Shown: positions 1 to 5,340 of the stretch, one piece after another | Numbering within the stretch: position 1 is the first letter of the stretch | Layout: each line of letters opens with the position of its first letter | DNA from: Caldifarciminota bacterium | GTDB lineage: Bacteria; Hydrothermota; E44-bin80 | DNA: 5,390 bases | Direction: 5' to 3' | NCBI GenBank assembly: GCA_023127905.1 | Contig: JAGMEZ010000309.1 | Span: 1 to 5,390 of the forward strand | Position numbers and translations under genes: made by a program | Notes under the pieces: model-generated | The model's input: only the letters and a program-made list of their open reading frames with translations | Told to the model about the DNA's origin: nothing | The model's database searches: none

Positions 1-24
1 ATAGGAAGCACATTTGAGGTCACA

Positions 25-33
25 GGGGGGGGG
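25..33. repeat. Homopolymeric run of nine G
   Basis: Nine consecutive G residues lie about 120 bases upstream of the first response-regulator start, in a region that is otherwise AT-rich. Such tracts are prone to slipped-strand length change and can alter promoter spacing. No promoter was recognised next to it, so any regulatory role is speculation. It could also be an assembly or sequencing length error. Confidence 0.6.
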
Positions 34-102
34 AGGAAATGTTTCATAAGTTGTTGAAATTAAACAACCTCTGTGTTTACTTCGTATTCACTCAGCACAT
101 GC

Positions 103-125
103 TCTGTGGTAAAGTTTTTCACAGA
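103..125. promoter_or_regulatory. Inverted repeat in leader of the plus-strand operon
   Basis: TCTGTG at 103-108 is perfectly complementary to CACAGA at 120-125, with an 11-base AT-rich spacer. A further TCTGTG lies at 70-75. A second small palindrome, GTTGTT at 50-55 with AACAAC at 63-68, lies further upstream. These sit in the only stretch that could hold the promoter of the plus-strand operon, so an operator or leader hairpin is possible. No convincing -35/-10 pair was found, and six-base arms can occur by chance. Confidence 0.25.
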
Positions 126-141
126 ACTAAGATTAAAAAAT

Positions 142-146
142 GGAGG
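142..146 (+). promoter_or_regulatory. Ribosome binding site deciding the start of the first response regulator
   Basis: GGAGG lies four bases before the ATG at 151. It fixes this ATG as the start, rather than the in-frame ATG at 73, which has no comparable site and would add 26 residues that do not belong to a receiver domain. Confidence 0.8.
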
Positions 147-150
147 AATA

Positions 151-516
151 ATGAGAAAGATACTAATAGTCGATGATGATCCAAACATCCGTTTCCTATT
201 TGCAGAGATGTTAAAAATGGATGGATATGAGGTAATATCTGCGTCAACAGGAACAAAAGCCTTACAGTTAATACTTAGTGATAACTTTAATCTTTTAATC
301 CTTGATATTAAGATGCCTGGTATTCATGGTCTTGAAATTCTTAGGAGACTTAGAGAAGCAGGAAGGGAAATTCCAATACTTATCTGTTCTGCTTTTGATG
401 GGATGAAAGATGATTTTATCATCAAGGCATACGGTGTCTCTGATTATCTTGTTAAGCCAGTTGATTTGCAACTATTAAGTGCTTCAGTTAAGAAATACAT
501 AGGGAAAAATGTCTGA
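151..516 (+). CDS. Single-domain CheY-like response regulator
   Basis: This is a 121-residue stand-alone receiver domain that accepts a phosphoryl group from a histidine kinase in the cytoplasm. The sequence shows all the receiver landmarks: acidic cluster D8-D10, phospho-acceptor D52 in the LDIKMPG loop, S80 at the switch Ser/Thr position, Y99 at the switch aromatic position, and K102 followed by Pro. There is no DNA-binding, enzymatic or other output domain, so it must act by protein-protein contact or as a phosphorelay intermediate. The start at 151 is chosen for its GGAGG site and because the receiver fold begins at once. The gene overlaps the following kinase gene by 8 bases, which implies translational coupling and makes that kinase its likely partner. 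It resembles the second receiver in the window (4491-4856): same length, phospho-Asp at the same position, and 26 of the first 60 residues identical by ungapped count. Family assignment is secure; the target is unknown. Confidence 0.93.
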   Translation: MRKILIVDDDPNIRFLFAEMLKMDGYEVISASTGTKALQLILSDNFNLLILDIKMPGIHGLEILRRLREAGREIPILICSAFDGMKDDFIIKAYGVSDYLVKPVDLQLLSASVKKYIGKNV

Positions 517-2095
517 TAATCTTGAAAACACAATTGATTTAAATAGAGCAGGAGAGGCTCTCAAGTTGCCTTTCTTGCTTGAAGAAATTCTTGTTCAGAT
601 GCAGGAAAAAGTAGGATGCGGAGCAAGCTCTCTCTTACTTTTTGACGATGAAGTAAAGAAACTTGTATTCAAGGTTACAACAGGGACAAAGAGAGGTGAA
701 ATAAAGAAACTTAGAATTGACAGCGATGAAGGAGTAGCAGGTTGGGTATTTAGAAAGGGAGAACCTCTTCTTGTTACTAATACAGAATCGGATGAAAGAT
801 TCAGTAAGAGGTTTGATGAATCAACAGGTTTCATAACAAGGTCAATAATGGCAATTCCTTTATTACTTGGAGACAAGGTTATAGGAGTATTGGAATTGTT
901 AAATAAAAAACATGGGAATTTTACTAAGGAAGATTTAAATATTGTACAGTCATTTGCTTCGATTGTTTCAGTTGTTATTGAAAATGTTGAACTGTATAAG
1001 CATCTGAGGATATTAGTTGATAAGGTAAAAAACTTAGAAAATTACCAGGAGGTTCTTCTTGAGAGTTTAACAGATGGTGTTATGTCAATAAACGATAAAA
1101 AGCAGATTGTTAGCTGTAACAAAAGTATTGAGATAATGCTAAAGAGAGACAAAGATAAAATAATTAGCAAGGATATTTCAGATTTTTTTGAATCTCAGGA
1201 ATCAGTTAAAAAGATTATAGAAGATTGCCACTCGAGAGGTAAAATTAAAAGTTTGTTTGGTTATCTAAAAATAGATGAAAAAAATAGAGTTCCTGTGGCT
1301 ATAGATGCATCCGCAATTCTCTATAATAGTAGGAATGAAGGAATTGTAATTGTAGTTAGAAATTTAGAGAGTAGATTGAACCAGGAGGAGATGAAAAGAG
1401 AGATTATTGTGAGGTCAGATCTTGCCTGTAATCTTTCGCATGAATTCAACACACCTCTTACTTCTATCCAGAGCGGTATTCAGATAATAAAAAGAAGCAT
1501 AAATGAAGATGGAAACGTAAAATATTTCAATATCATTAATGATAATGTCGAGTTGTTGAAAGAAAGAATTAAAATATTTTTGGATTATCTCAAAGCTGAG
1601 AAGGATGAATGGGAGGTTAACCCCCAAAAGATGGTAGTTAACTCATTTTTAATTGAAATTATAAATAGTTTTAAAGATAAATTTCCAAATTATAAATTCA
1701 TATTGTCCTTACCTGATTTGATGATTAATATATATGCAAATAAAGATCAGACAAAAAAGGTTATAGAGATGATTCTAAAGAACGCAATTCAATACTCGAA
1801 AAAAGGAAGTATTATTGAAACAAGAGTTGTTCCAAATGGAAATCTGATAAATCTTTATATAAAGGATCATGGTTGTGGGATTTCATCAAGAAATATTGAA
1901 AATCTATTCCATAAATTTAAACGCTTTTCCGACCCTCTTACGGAGACATCAGGTGGTTTAGGTATTGAATTATGGTTAGCAAAATATCTACTTGAGAAGA
2001 ACAATGCAAAAATTAAAATAAGAAGTAAAGAAGGTAAGGGAACAGTAGTTAGGATTTCCTTTAAGAAGTGTAAAGATATAATGGTTAGTACATAA
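509..2095 (+). CDS. Soluble GAF-PAS sensor histidine kinase
   Basis: A 528-residue histidine kinase with no hydrophobic membrane segments, so it should sense a cytoplasmic signal. Domains in order: GAF about 15-163 (with GVAGWVF at 75-81 and an IPLLLGDKVIGVLEL segment at 116-130), a short linker helix, PAS about 180-287, HisKA about 300-365 with phospho-acceptor H311 in SHEFNTPL, and an HATPase_c domain about 405-520. In the ATPase domain N425 is the conserved N-box Asn, D453-G457 (DHGCG) is the G1 box, F467/F470 form the F box, and GGLG at 482-485 is the G2 box. The first Asn common in N boxes is M421 here, but the metal-binding Asn is kept, so activity is expected. The start at 509 has AGGG four bases upstream and overlaps the response-regulator gene, so the two are coupled and probably form a cognate pair. 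The signal bound by GAF or PAS cannot be read from the sequence. Confidence 0.92.
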   Translation: MSDNLENTIDLNRAGEALKLPFLLEEILVQMQEKVGCGASSLLLFDDEVKKLVFKVTTGTKRGEIKKLRIDSDEGVAGWVFRKGEPLLVTNTESDERFSKRFDESTGFITRSIMAIPLLLGDKVIGVLELLNKKHGNFTKEDLNIVQSFASIVSVVIENVELYKHLRILVDKVKNLENYQEVLLESLTDGVMSINDKKQIVSCNKSIEIMLKRDKDKIISKDISDFFESQESVKKIIEDCHSRGKIKSLFGYLKIDEKNRVPVAIDASAILYNSRNEGIVIVVRNLESRLNQEEMKREIIVRSDLACNLSHEFNTPLTSIQSGIQIIKRSINEDGNVKYFNIINDNVELLKERIKIFLDYLKAEKDEWEVNPQKMVVNSFLIEIINSFKDKFPNYKFILSLPDLMINIYANKDQTKKVIEMILKNAIQYSKKGSIIETRVVPNGNLINLYIKDHGCGISSRNIENLFHKFKRFSDPLTETSGGLGIELWLAKYLLEKNNAKIKIRSKEGKGTVVRISFKKCKDIMVST

Positions 2096-2235
2096 TCTTC
2101 GATAAACCCTGTCCTTACAGAGTTTGAAGTTTGGAGTAGCGAAACTTGTTTCGCGCAGGATGTAGGTGCAGACCCGTGCCTGCCTCGTGCGAGTGGAGTG
2201 AGTTTACGGGATTCTGCCCGTGTATTGTCGATCTT
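2096..2235. other. Noncoding gap between convergent operons
   Basis: This 140-base gap separates the ends of the plus-strand kinase and the minus-strand kinase. No ORF, tRNA or classical hairpin-plus-T-run terminator was seen on either strand. It is mostly occupied by a GC-rich block with inverted repeats (listed separately). A further six-base inverted repeat, TGTCGA at 2226-2231 with TCGACA at 2252-2257, straddles the stop codon of the minus-strand kinase. Transcription from both sides must end here, so the palindromes may act as a bidirectional barrier, but that is inference. Confidence 0.6.
2127..2221. repeat. GC-rich palindromic extragenic element
   Basis: About 58% GC over 2131-2220 by count, against mid-30s in the neighbouring genes. 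It contains several nested inverted repeats. GCGAAA at 2139-2144 pairs with TTTCGC at 2149-2154 around a 4-base loop. GCAGACCCGT at 2168-2177 pairs with ACGGG at 2206-2210 plus TCTGC at 2213-2217 across a two-base bulge. ACGGG at 2206-2210 can instead pair with CCCGT at 2217-2221. The GTAGGTGCAGACCCGTG stretch resembles dispersed extragenic palindromes seen in many environmental genomes; that is a memory-based comparison, not a search result. Only one copy is in the window, so repetition in the genome is unproven. Its end points are approximate. Confidence 0.5.
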
Positions 2236-4128
2236 TTATTTTAAGGTTTTTTCGACAGAGGGTAGAAAGATACTGAAAGCCGAGCCCTTGCCCGGTTTGC
2301 TCGTTACTGTTATCCAGCCTGCATGTTGTTTTATAATGCCATAGACGGTCGACAATCCAAGACCCGTACCCTTTCCACGTGCTTTTGTACTGAAAAAGGG
2401 TTCAAATATATGCTTGATGATTTCTCTATCCATTCCAACACCTGTATCTTTGATCACTAAGCATACGAATCTACCTGGTTTCGATTCTGGAAATGCCCTG
2501 CAATATTTTTCATCAATAGTCATATTTTGTGTTTGGATTGTTAGGATGCCACCTTTTGGCATTACATCACGGGCATTAACAGCAAGGTTCATGATAACCT
2601 GTTCAATCTGGTCACTATCTGCCTTTACTTGTCCAAGCTCAGGTTCGAGTAGAGTAACAATTTCAATATCCATACCGATAAAAGGTTTAAGCATTTTTTC
2701 TGTTTCTATAACAAGGTTGTTTAAATCGAGAATCTCCAGGTTAAGATTCTGTTTTCGGCTGAAAACTAAGAGTTCGCGGGTTAACGAAGCAGCCCGGTAT
2801 GTTACTTCTTTAATTTTTCCTGCATTTTCGTATAGAGGATCATCTTCGTTAAGATGATTTAACAGAAGTTCACTGTATCCACTAAGTGCCATAAGAAAAT
2901 TATTGAATTTATGGGCAATACCACCCGCCAGCTGTCCGATAGCCTCCATCTTCTGAGAATGACGGAGTTGTTCCTGAAGGTTTTTCCGTTCAGTTATGTC
3001 CAATGTATACTCTATCATCTGGGAAACATTTCCTTCGCTGTCAATGATAGGATACCCATGAACTTCAACATCTCTATAATTACCATCCTTATCGCAATGA
3101 ATATGTTCAACAACAACGGGTTTTTTATTTTTCTTCAGTTCTCTGAGTGGACAGACATATTCTGTTTCATCGCATGGTTTATTCCTTTTGTGAGTGATGG
3201 CATAACAGGTTGGGTTTTCTATCAGATTACCTGATTTTGCAGCAGTATTCGCCATTTTTATCTTGTAGTCATTAGCATCAATTACGTAGAATGGGTTGTG
3301 GATGGACTCTATCACGGTATTTAAAAATATGTTTTGCTGGTTTATCTTTTCTTCTGCTTGTTTGCGTTTGGTGATGTCGCGAAGGGATGCAATATAGGCT
3401 ATTTGACCTTCCCACTCTGTTACAACAACCCTCATTTCTACATAGACTATTTTACCACTTTTATGGATAATATTGAGTTCCGTGGTTTTCTCGGCAACTA
3501 CTGGGAACCCGAATAATTCACCTAAAAGCTCTTCGCTCTTTAGCCCGACGATAGATTCAATAGCTGGGTTGACAAAACGGACGATTCCATCAGGATCAAC
3601 AACAACAATTCCATCAACATTCTTATTTATAATATTAAAGAGACGTGATTCGCTTTTCTTTAATTCTTCATTAACTGACTGTCTCTCAATGGCATATCGA
3701 ATCGAGTGTAGTAACAGGCTACTATCCACCTTTCCCTTTATAAGATAATCCTGTGCTCCCTTCTGAACTAACTTAATACCAAATGCTTCATCATCAAGGG
3801 CTGTAAGTATAACAACAGGCATATCAGGTTCTTGACTAAGCACAGTAGTGAGTGTATCAAGTCCCTTGCTGTCCGGAAGATTAAGATCTAAAAGAATTAA
3901 GTCAAATTTTTCAATTTCAAGAAGTTCAAGTCCATCATTTAGTCGTGTAGTATATTTTACATCAAACTGAACACTGGCTACTTTATTTAGCATTTTCTGG
4001 ATAAGACGGACATCACCACGATTATCCTCGATTAATAATAATTTTAAGCTATAAGGCGACTCTTTTATTGTTTTCTTCTCTTCTGGATAAGGAATTATCC
4101 GGTTTTTCGATTTTATATCATTATTCAT
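2236..4128 (-). CDS. Receiver-PAS-PAS hybrid sensor histidine kinase
   Basis: A 630-residue cytosolic kinase with an N-terminal receiver. Domains in order: receiver about 28-148 (acidic pair E34/D35, phospho-acceptor D81 in LLLDLNLPDS, T109, K131), PAS about 160-255, PAS about 265-382, HisKA about 385-460 and HATPase_c about 500-625. The phospho-acceptor is H406 in GGIAHKFNN; related kinases usually have Asp where K407 stands. N514/N518 form the N box, D561 in DTGVGM is the G1 box, FEPFFSTK at 575-582 is the F box and GKGTGLGL at 585-592 is the G2 box, so the catalytic core looks intact. The second PAS carries an unusual Cys/His cluster (C308, H313, C319, C326, H342, H344, C345). Start at 4128 is preceded by AGGAA. 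It is the last gene after kaiB, 67 bases downstream with no visible terminator between, so it is probably co-transcribed. Its receiver may take phosphate from, or be controlled by, the lone regulator and KaiB upstream; that is inference. Confidence 0.93.
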   Translation of the reverse strand: MNNDIKSKNRIIPYPEEKKTIKESPYSLKLLLIEDNRGDVRLIQKMLNKVASVQFDVKYTTRLNDGLELLEIEKFDLILLDLNLPDSKGLDTLTTVLSQEPDMPVVILTALDDEAFGIKLVQKGAQDYLIKGKVDSSLLLHSIRYAIERQSVNEELKKSESRLFNIINKNVDGIVVVDPDGIVRFVNPAIESIVGLKSEELLGELFGFPVVAEKTTELNIIHKSGKIVYVEMRVVVTEWEGQIAYIASLRDITKRKQAEEKINQQNIFLNTVIESIHNPFYVIDANDYKIKMANTAAKSGNLIENPTCYAITHKRNKPCDETEYVCPLRELKKNKKPVVVEHIHCDKDGNYRDVEVHGYPIIDSEGNVSQMIEYTLDITERKNLQEQLRHSQKMEAIGQLAGGIAHKFNNFLMALSGYSELLLNHLNEDDPLYENAGKIKEVTYRAASLTRELLVFSRKQNLNLEILDLNNLVIETEKMLKPFIGMDIEIVTLLEPELGQVKADSDQIEQVIMNLAVNARDVMPKGGILTIQTQNMTIDEKYCRAFPESKPGRFVCLVIKDTGVGMDREIIKHIFEPFFSTKARGKGTGLGLSTVYGIIKQHAGWITVTSKPGKGSAFSIFLPSVEKTLK

Positions 4129-4195
4129 AATTTTTCCTGTTAAACTTCATACAAGTCCCCTGTTTCCCCTATTTTTTTTCATCATAAAGGTTGTT

Positions 4196-4477
4196 TTATT
4201 TCTTTTCAGTGATGTGTTTTAAACCAAGCCCAAACATAACCTTACTTGCATTAGAGAAATCCCCAATAATTCTTCTGGGTGGAGGGGGAAAAAGCTTTAT
4301 TAATGTTGGTGTAGCTAAGATTTTATCACTTTCAGCTAATTTCAGATTATCAAAGACATTTATTATTTCAAGAGAGTATTCATTAGCAAATTCGTTTTCT
4401 AATAGCTTTTTTAACTCATCTATTGGTTTTTTTGATTTCTGTGTCTTGGCTGTAACGTAGAGACGAAATTTATACAT
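4196..4477 (-). CDS. kaiB: KaiB family clock-type protein
   Basis: A 93-residue KaiB homologue. KaiB is a small thioredoxin-related protein that in cyanobacteria switches fold, binds the KaiC ATPase ring and displaces the SasA kinase; it has no enzymatic activity. The signature is clear: LYVT at 6-9, LAESDKILATPTLIK at 47-61, then a proline run at 64-67 and RRIIGD at 68-73, in the order and spacing of cyanobacterial KaiB. No CxxC is present, which excludes a thioredoxin. Compared with remembered Thermosynechococcus KaiB, G83 matches Gly89, but Asp91 is replaced by G85 and Tyr94 by H88, and the acidic C-terminal tail is missing. Start at 4477 has GAGGAG four bases upstream. It begins 13 bases after the response-regulator gene and precedes a sensor kinase. 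No kaiC or kaiA is in the window. Non-cyanobacterial KaiB proteins often act with KaiC in stress or redox responses rather than a true clock, so rhythmic function should not be assumed. Confidence 0.93.
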   Translation of the reverse strand: MYKFRLYVTAKTQKSKKPIDELKKLLENEFANEYSLEIINVFDNLKLAESDKILATPTLIKLFPPPPRRIIGDFSNASKVMFGLGLKHITEKK

Positions 4478-4490
4478 AATGCTCCTCTTT

Positions 4491-4856
4491 CTATTCTAAT
4501 ATTTCATTAGCAACAGAAATAAGTTGCTCAGTATCGAATGGTTTTTTTAGAAGTTCAAAATCTATTCCATCTTCCTCAACGCTTTTTAATTCGTTGAAGA
4601 ATTCTTCATGAAATGCTGTTATGATATAAATAGGTACGTTCATATTTATTTTACGTAGTTCTCTAAGAGTTTCGACACCATTCATACCTGGCATCTTTAA
4701 GTCGAGAAATATCAAGTCATATTTAACTTGTTTTGCTATCTCAATCGCTTTTTTGCCCGTTCCAGCAGTATTTATTTGGAATCCCTTGCCTTCAAGTGAA
4801 AGGAGAAATAACGTTCTTATCGCCTCATCATCATCGACTACTAAAATACGTTTCAT
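4491..4856 (-). CDS. Single-domain CheY-like response regulator upstream of kaiB
   Basis: A 121-residue receiver without an output domain. Phosphorylation-site residues are complete: D8-D10 acidic cluster, D52 in LDLKMPG as phospho-acceptor, T80 as switch residue, F100 as aromatic switch, and K105 before Pro as the conserved Lys (K104 is adjacent). Relative to the other lone receiver at 151-516, the segment between the switch Thr and the conserved Lys is three residues longer and acidic (EEFFNELKSVEEDG). It is the first gene of a tight group with kaiB (13 bases downstream) and the hybrid kinase, which suggests it relays phosphate from that kinase or a KaiC-linked kinase. The start at 4856 is well supported by an extended GGAGGTGA site six bases upstream. 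Its leader is full of tandem repeats that separate it from the GxxExxY gene. Partner assignment is inference; the family is certain. Confidence 0.93.
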   Translation of the reverse strand: MKRILVVDDDEAIRTLFLLSLEGKGFQINTAGTGKKAIEIAKQVKYDLIFLDLKMPGMNGVETLRELRKINMNVPIYIITAFHEEFFNELKSVEEDGIDFELLKKPFDTEQLISVANEILE

Positions 4857-4862
4857 TATTTT

Positions 4863-4870
4863 TCACCTCC
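4863..4870 (-). promoter_or_regulatory. Strong ribosome binding site of the kaiB-operon response regulator
   Basis: GGAGGTGA on the minus strand, six bases before the ATG at 4856, is an eight-base match to the 16S rRNA anti-Shine-Dalgarno sequence and the strongest such site in the window. It predicts efficient translation of the first gene of the response regulator-kaiB-kinase group. Confidence 0.8.
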
Positions 4871-4872
4871 AT

Positions 4873-4940
4873 TGCAACCGCAAAAGCGCAAAATTGTAAC
4901 CGCAAAAGCGCAAAATAACAGCCGCTAAATGCACACAAAT
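4873..4940. repeat. Tandem CCGCAAAAGCGCAAAA repeats in operon leader
   Basis: The 19-base unit AACCGCAAAAGCGCAAAAT occurs twice without mismatch, at 4876-4894 and 4898-4916, giving a 22-base period. A decayed third copy (AGCCGCTAAATGCACACAAAT) follows to 4940. The repeats lie between the GxxExxY stop codon and the start of the response regulator ahead of kaiB, leaving little unique sequence for a promoter. Complementary TTTGCGGT copies exist at 4951-4958 and 5347-5354, so transcripts could form hairpins (for example 4899-4906 with 4951-4958). Two copies with a 3-base spacer are not a CRISPR array. Confidence 0.8.
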
Positions 4941-4947
4941 TTCTTCA

Positions 4948-4958
4948 TCCTTTGCGGT
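4948..4958. repeat. Direct repeat at the 3' end of the GxxExxY gene
   Basis: TCCTTTGCGGT here is repeated exactly at 5344-5354. This copy overlaps the last base of the GxxExxY stop codon and the other copy ends ten bases short of the start-side coding boundary, so the pair brackets the gene closely. Such an arrangement fits insertion of the gene between, or together with, copies of the repeat. Confidence 0.7.
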
Positions 4959-5335
4959 CATAGTTTATTTACCAACCGTTTAATCTCTAACTTCTTCTTT
5001 GCGAAATTCAATATTAATCCTAACTTTCTATTAGTTGTCTTTAAATATGAAAGCATTTGTGCTTCGTGTATCTCGTTAATCTCAGATACGGATTTCAATT
5101 CAACTATTACATCGTCATCAACTAAGAAATCTACGCGTTGATGGCCTAATGCGATATCCTTATATTTAACTTTTATTTCTTTCTGTTCAGCAAATTTTAT
5201 ATTTTCTTTCCTAAACTCATAAGCCAAAGCCTTTTCATATATCTTCTCAATAAACCCAGGACCTAACTCTTTATGAACATCGATTGCTAAACCAATTATT
5301 TTATTACTTAGCTTATTTATCTCTTCTCTATTCAT
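4958..5335 (-). CDS. GxxExxY family protein (PD-(D/E)XK nuclease-like)
   Basis: A 125-residue protein of the GxxExxY family (Pfam PDDEXK_3). The name motif is present as GFIEKIY at 27-33 (G27, E30, Y33). The nuclease-fold core is visible as D69 in RVDFLV followed by the E-x-K pair E79/K81 in VELK, and then the Gln of an HEAQ motif (Q93), so the predicted active-site residues are intact. Family members are small, common and often multicopy in environmental bacteria; their biological function is not established and nuclease activity should not be taken as shown. The start at 5335 is chosen because AAAGGA lies about eight bases upstream. An ATG at 5359 would add eight residues, and the frame stays open to the window edge. 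The gene is bracketed by CCGCAAA-type repeats and lies 101 bases before the response-regulator gene, so it looks like a separate cassette rather than a member of the kaiB operon. Confidence 0.88.
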   Translation of the reverse strand: MNREEINKLSNKIIGLAIDVHKELGPGFIEKIYEKALAYEFRKENIKFAEQKEIKVKYKDIALGHQRVDFLVDDDVIVELKSVSEINEIHEAQMLSYLKTTNRKLGLILNFAKKKLEIKRLVNKL

Positions 5336-5340
5336 TTTTA

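Noticed and set aside
73..150. Extension of the first response regulator to an upstream in-frame ATG at 73
   Set aside because: The extra 26 residues match no receiver sequence, and the ATG at 151 has GGAGG at ideal distance and starts directly with the receiver fold.
39..176. Small 45-residue ORF starting at an ATG right after the G-rich tract
   Set aside because: Its purine-rich stretch is too close to the ATG for a normal ribosome binding site, the peptide has no recognisable features, and it runs out of frame into the response-regulator gene.
595..1627. Minus-strand ORFs of 93 and 70 codons inside the GAF-PAS kinase
   Set aside because: They overlap intact GAF and HisKA coding sequence and show no independent support.
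2139..2154. Intrinsic terminator for the plus-strand operon
   Set aside because: The 6-bp hairpin is real but is not followed by a T-run on either strand, so it does not meet the usual terminator pattern.
2414..3748. Several plus-strand ORFs of 60-147 codons lying opposite the hybrid kinase
   Set aside because: They are antisense to a complete, motif-verified kinase, lack domains and good ribosome binding sites, and have the composition of reverse-frame shadows.
4191..4460. Plus-strand 89-residue ORF opposite kaiB
   Set aside because: It is antisense to an unmistakable KaiB and has no recognisable domain of its own.
4196..4477. SasA-type sensor kinase fragment rather than KaiB
   Set aside because: The ORF ends right after the KaiB domain with a proper stop, has its own ribosome binding site, and the next kinase begins with a receiver, not a KaiB-like domain.
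4873..4940. CRISPR array
   Set aside because: Only two perfect copies with a 3-base spacer and one decayed copy; no unique spacers and no cas genes in the window.
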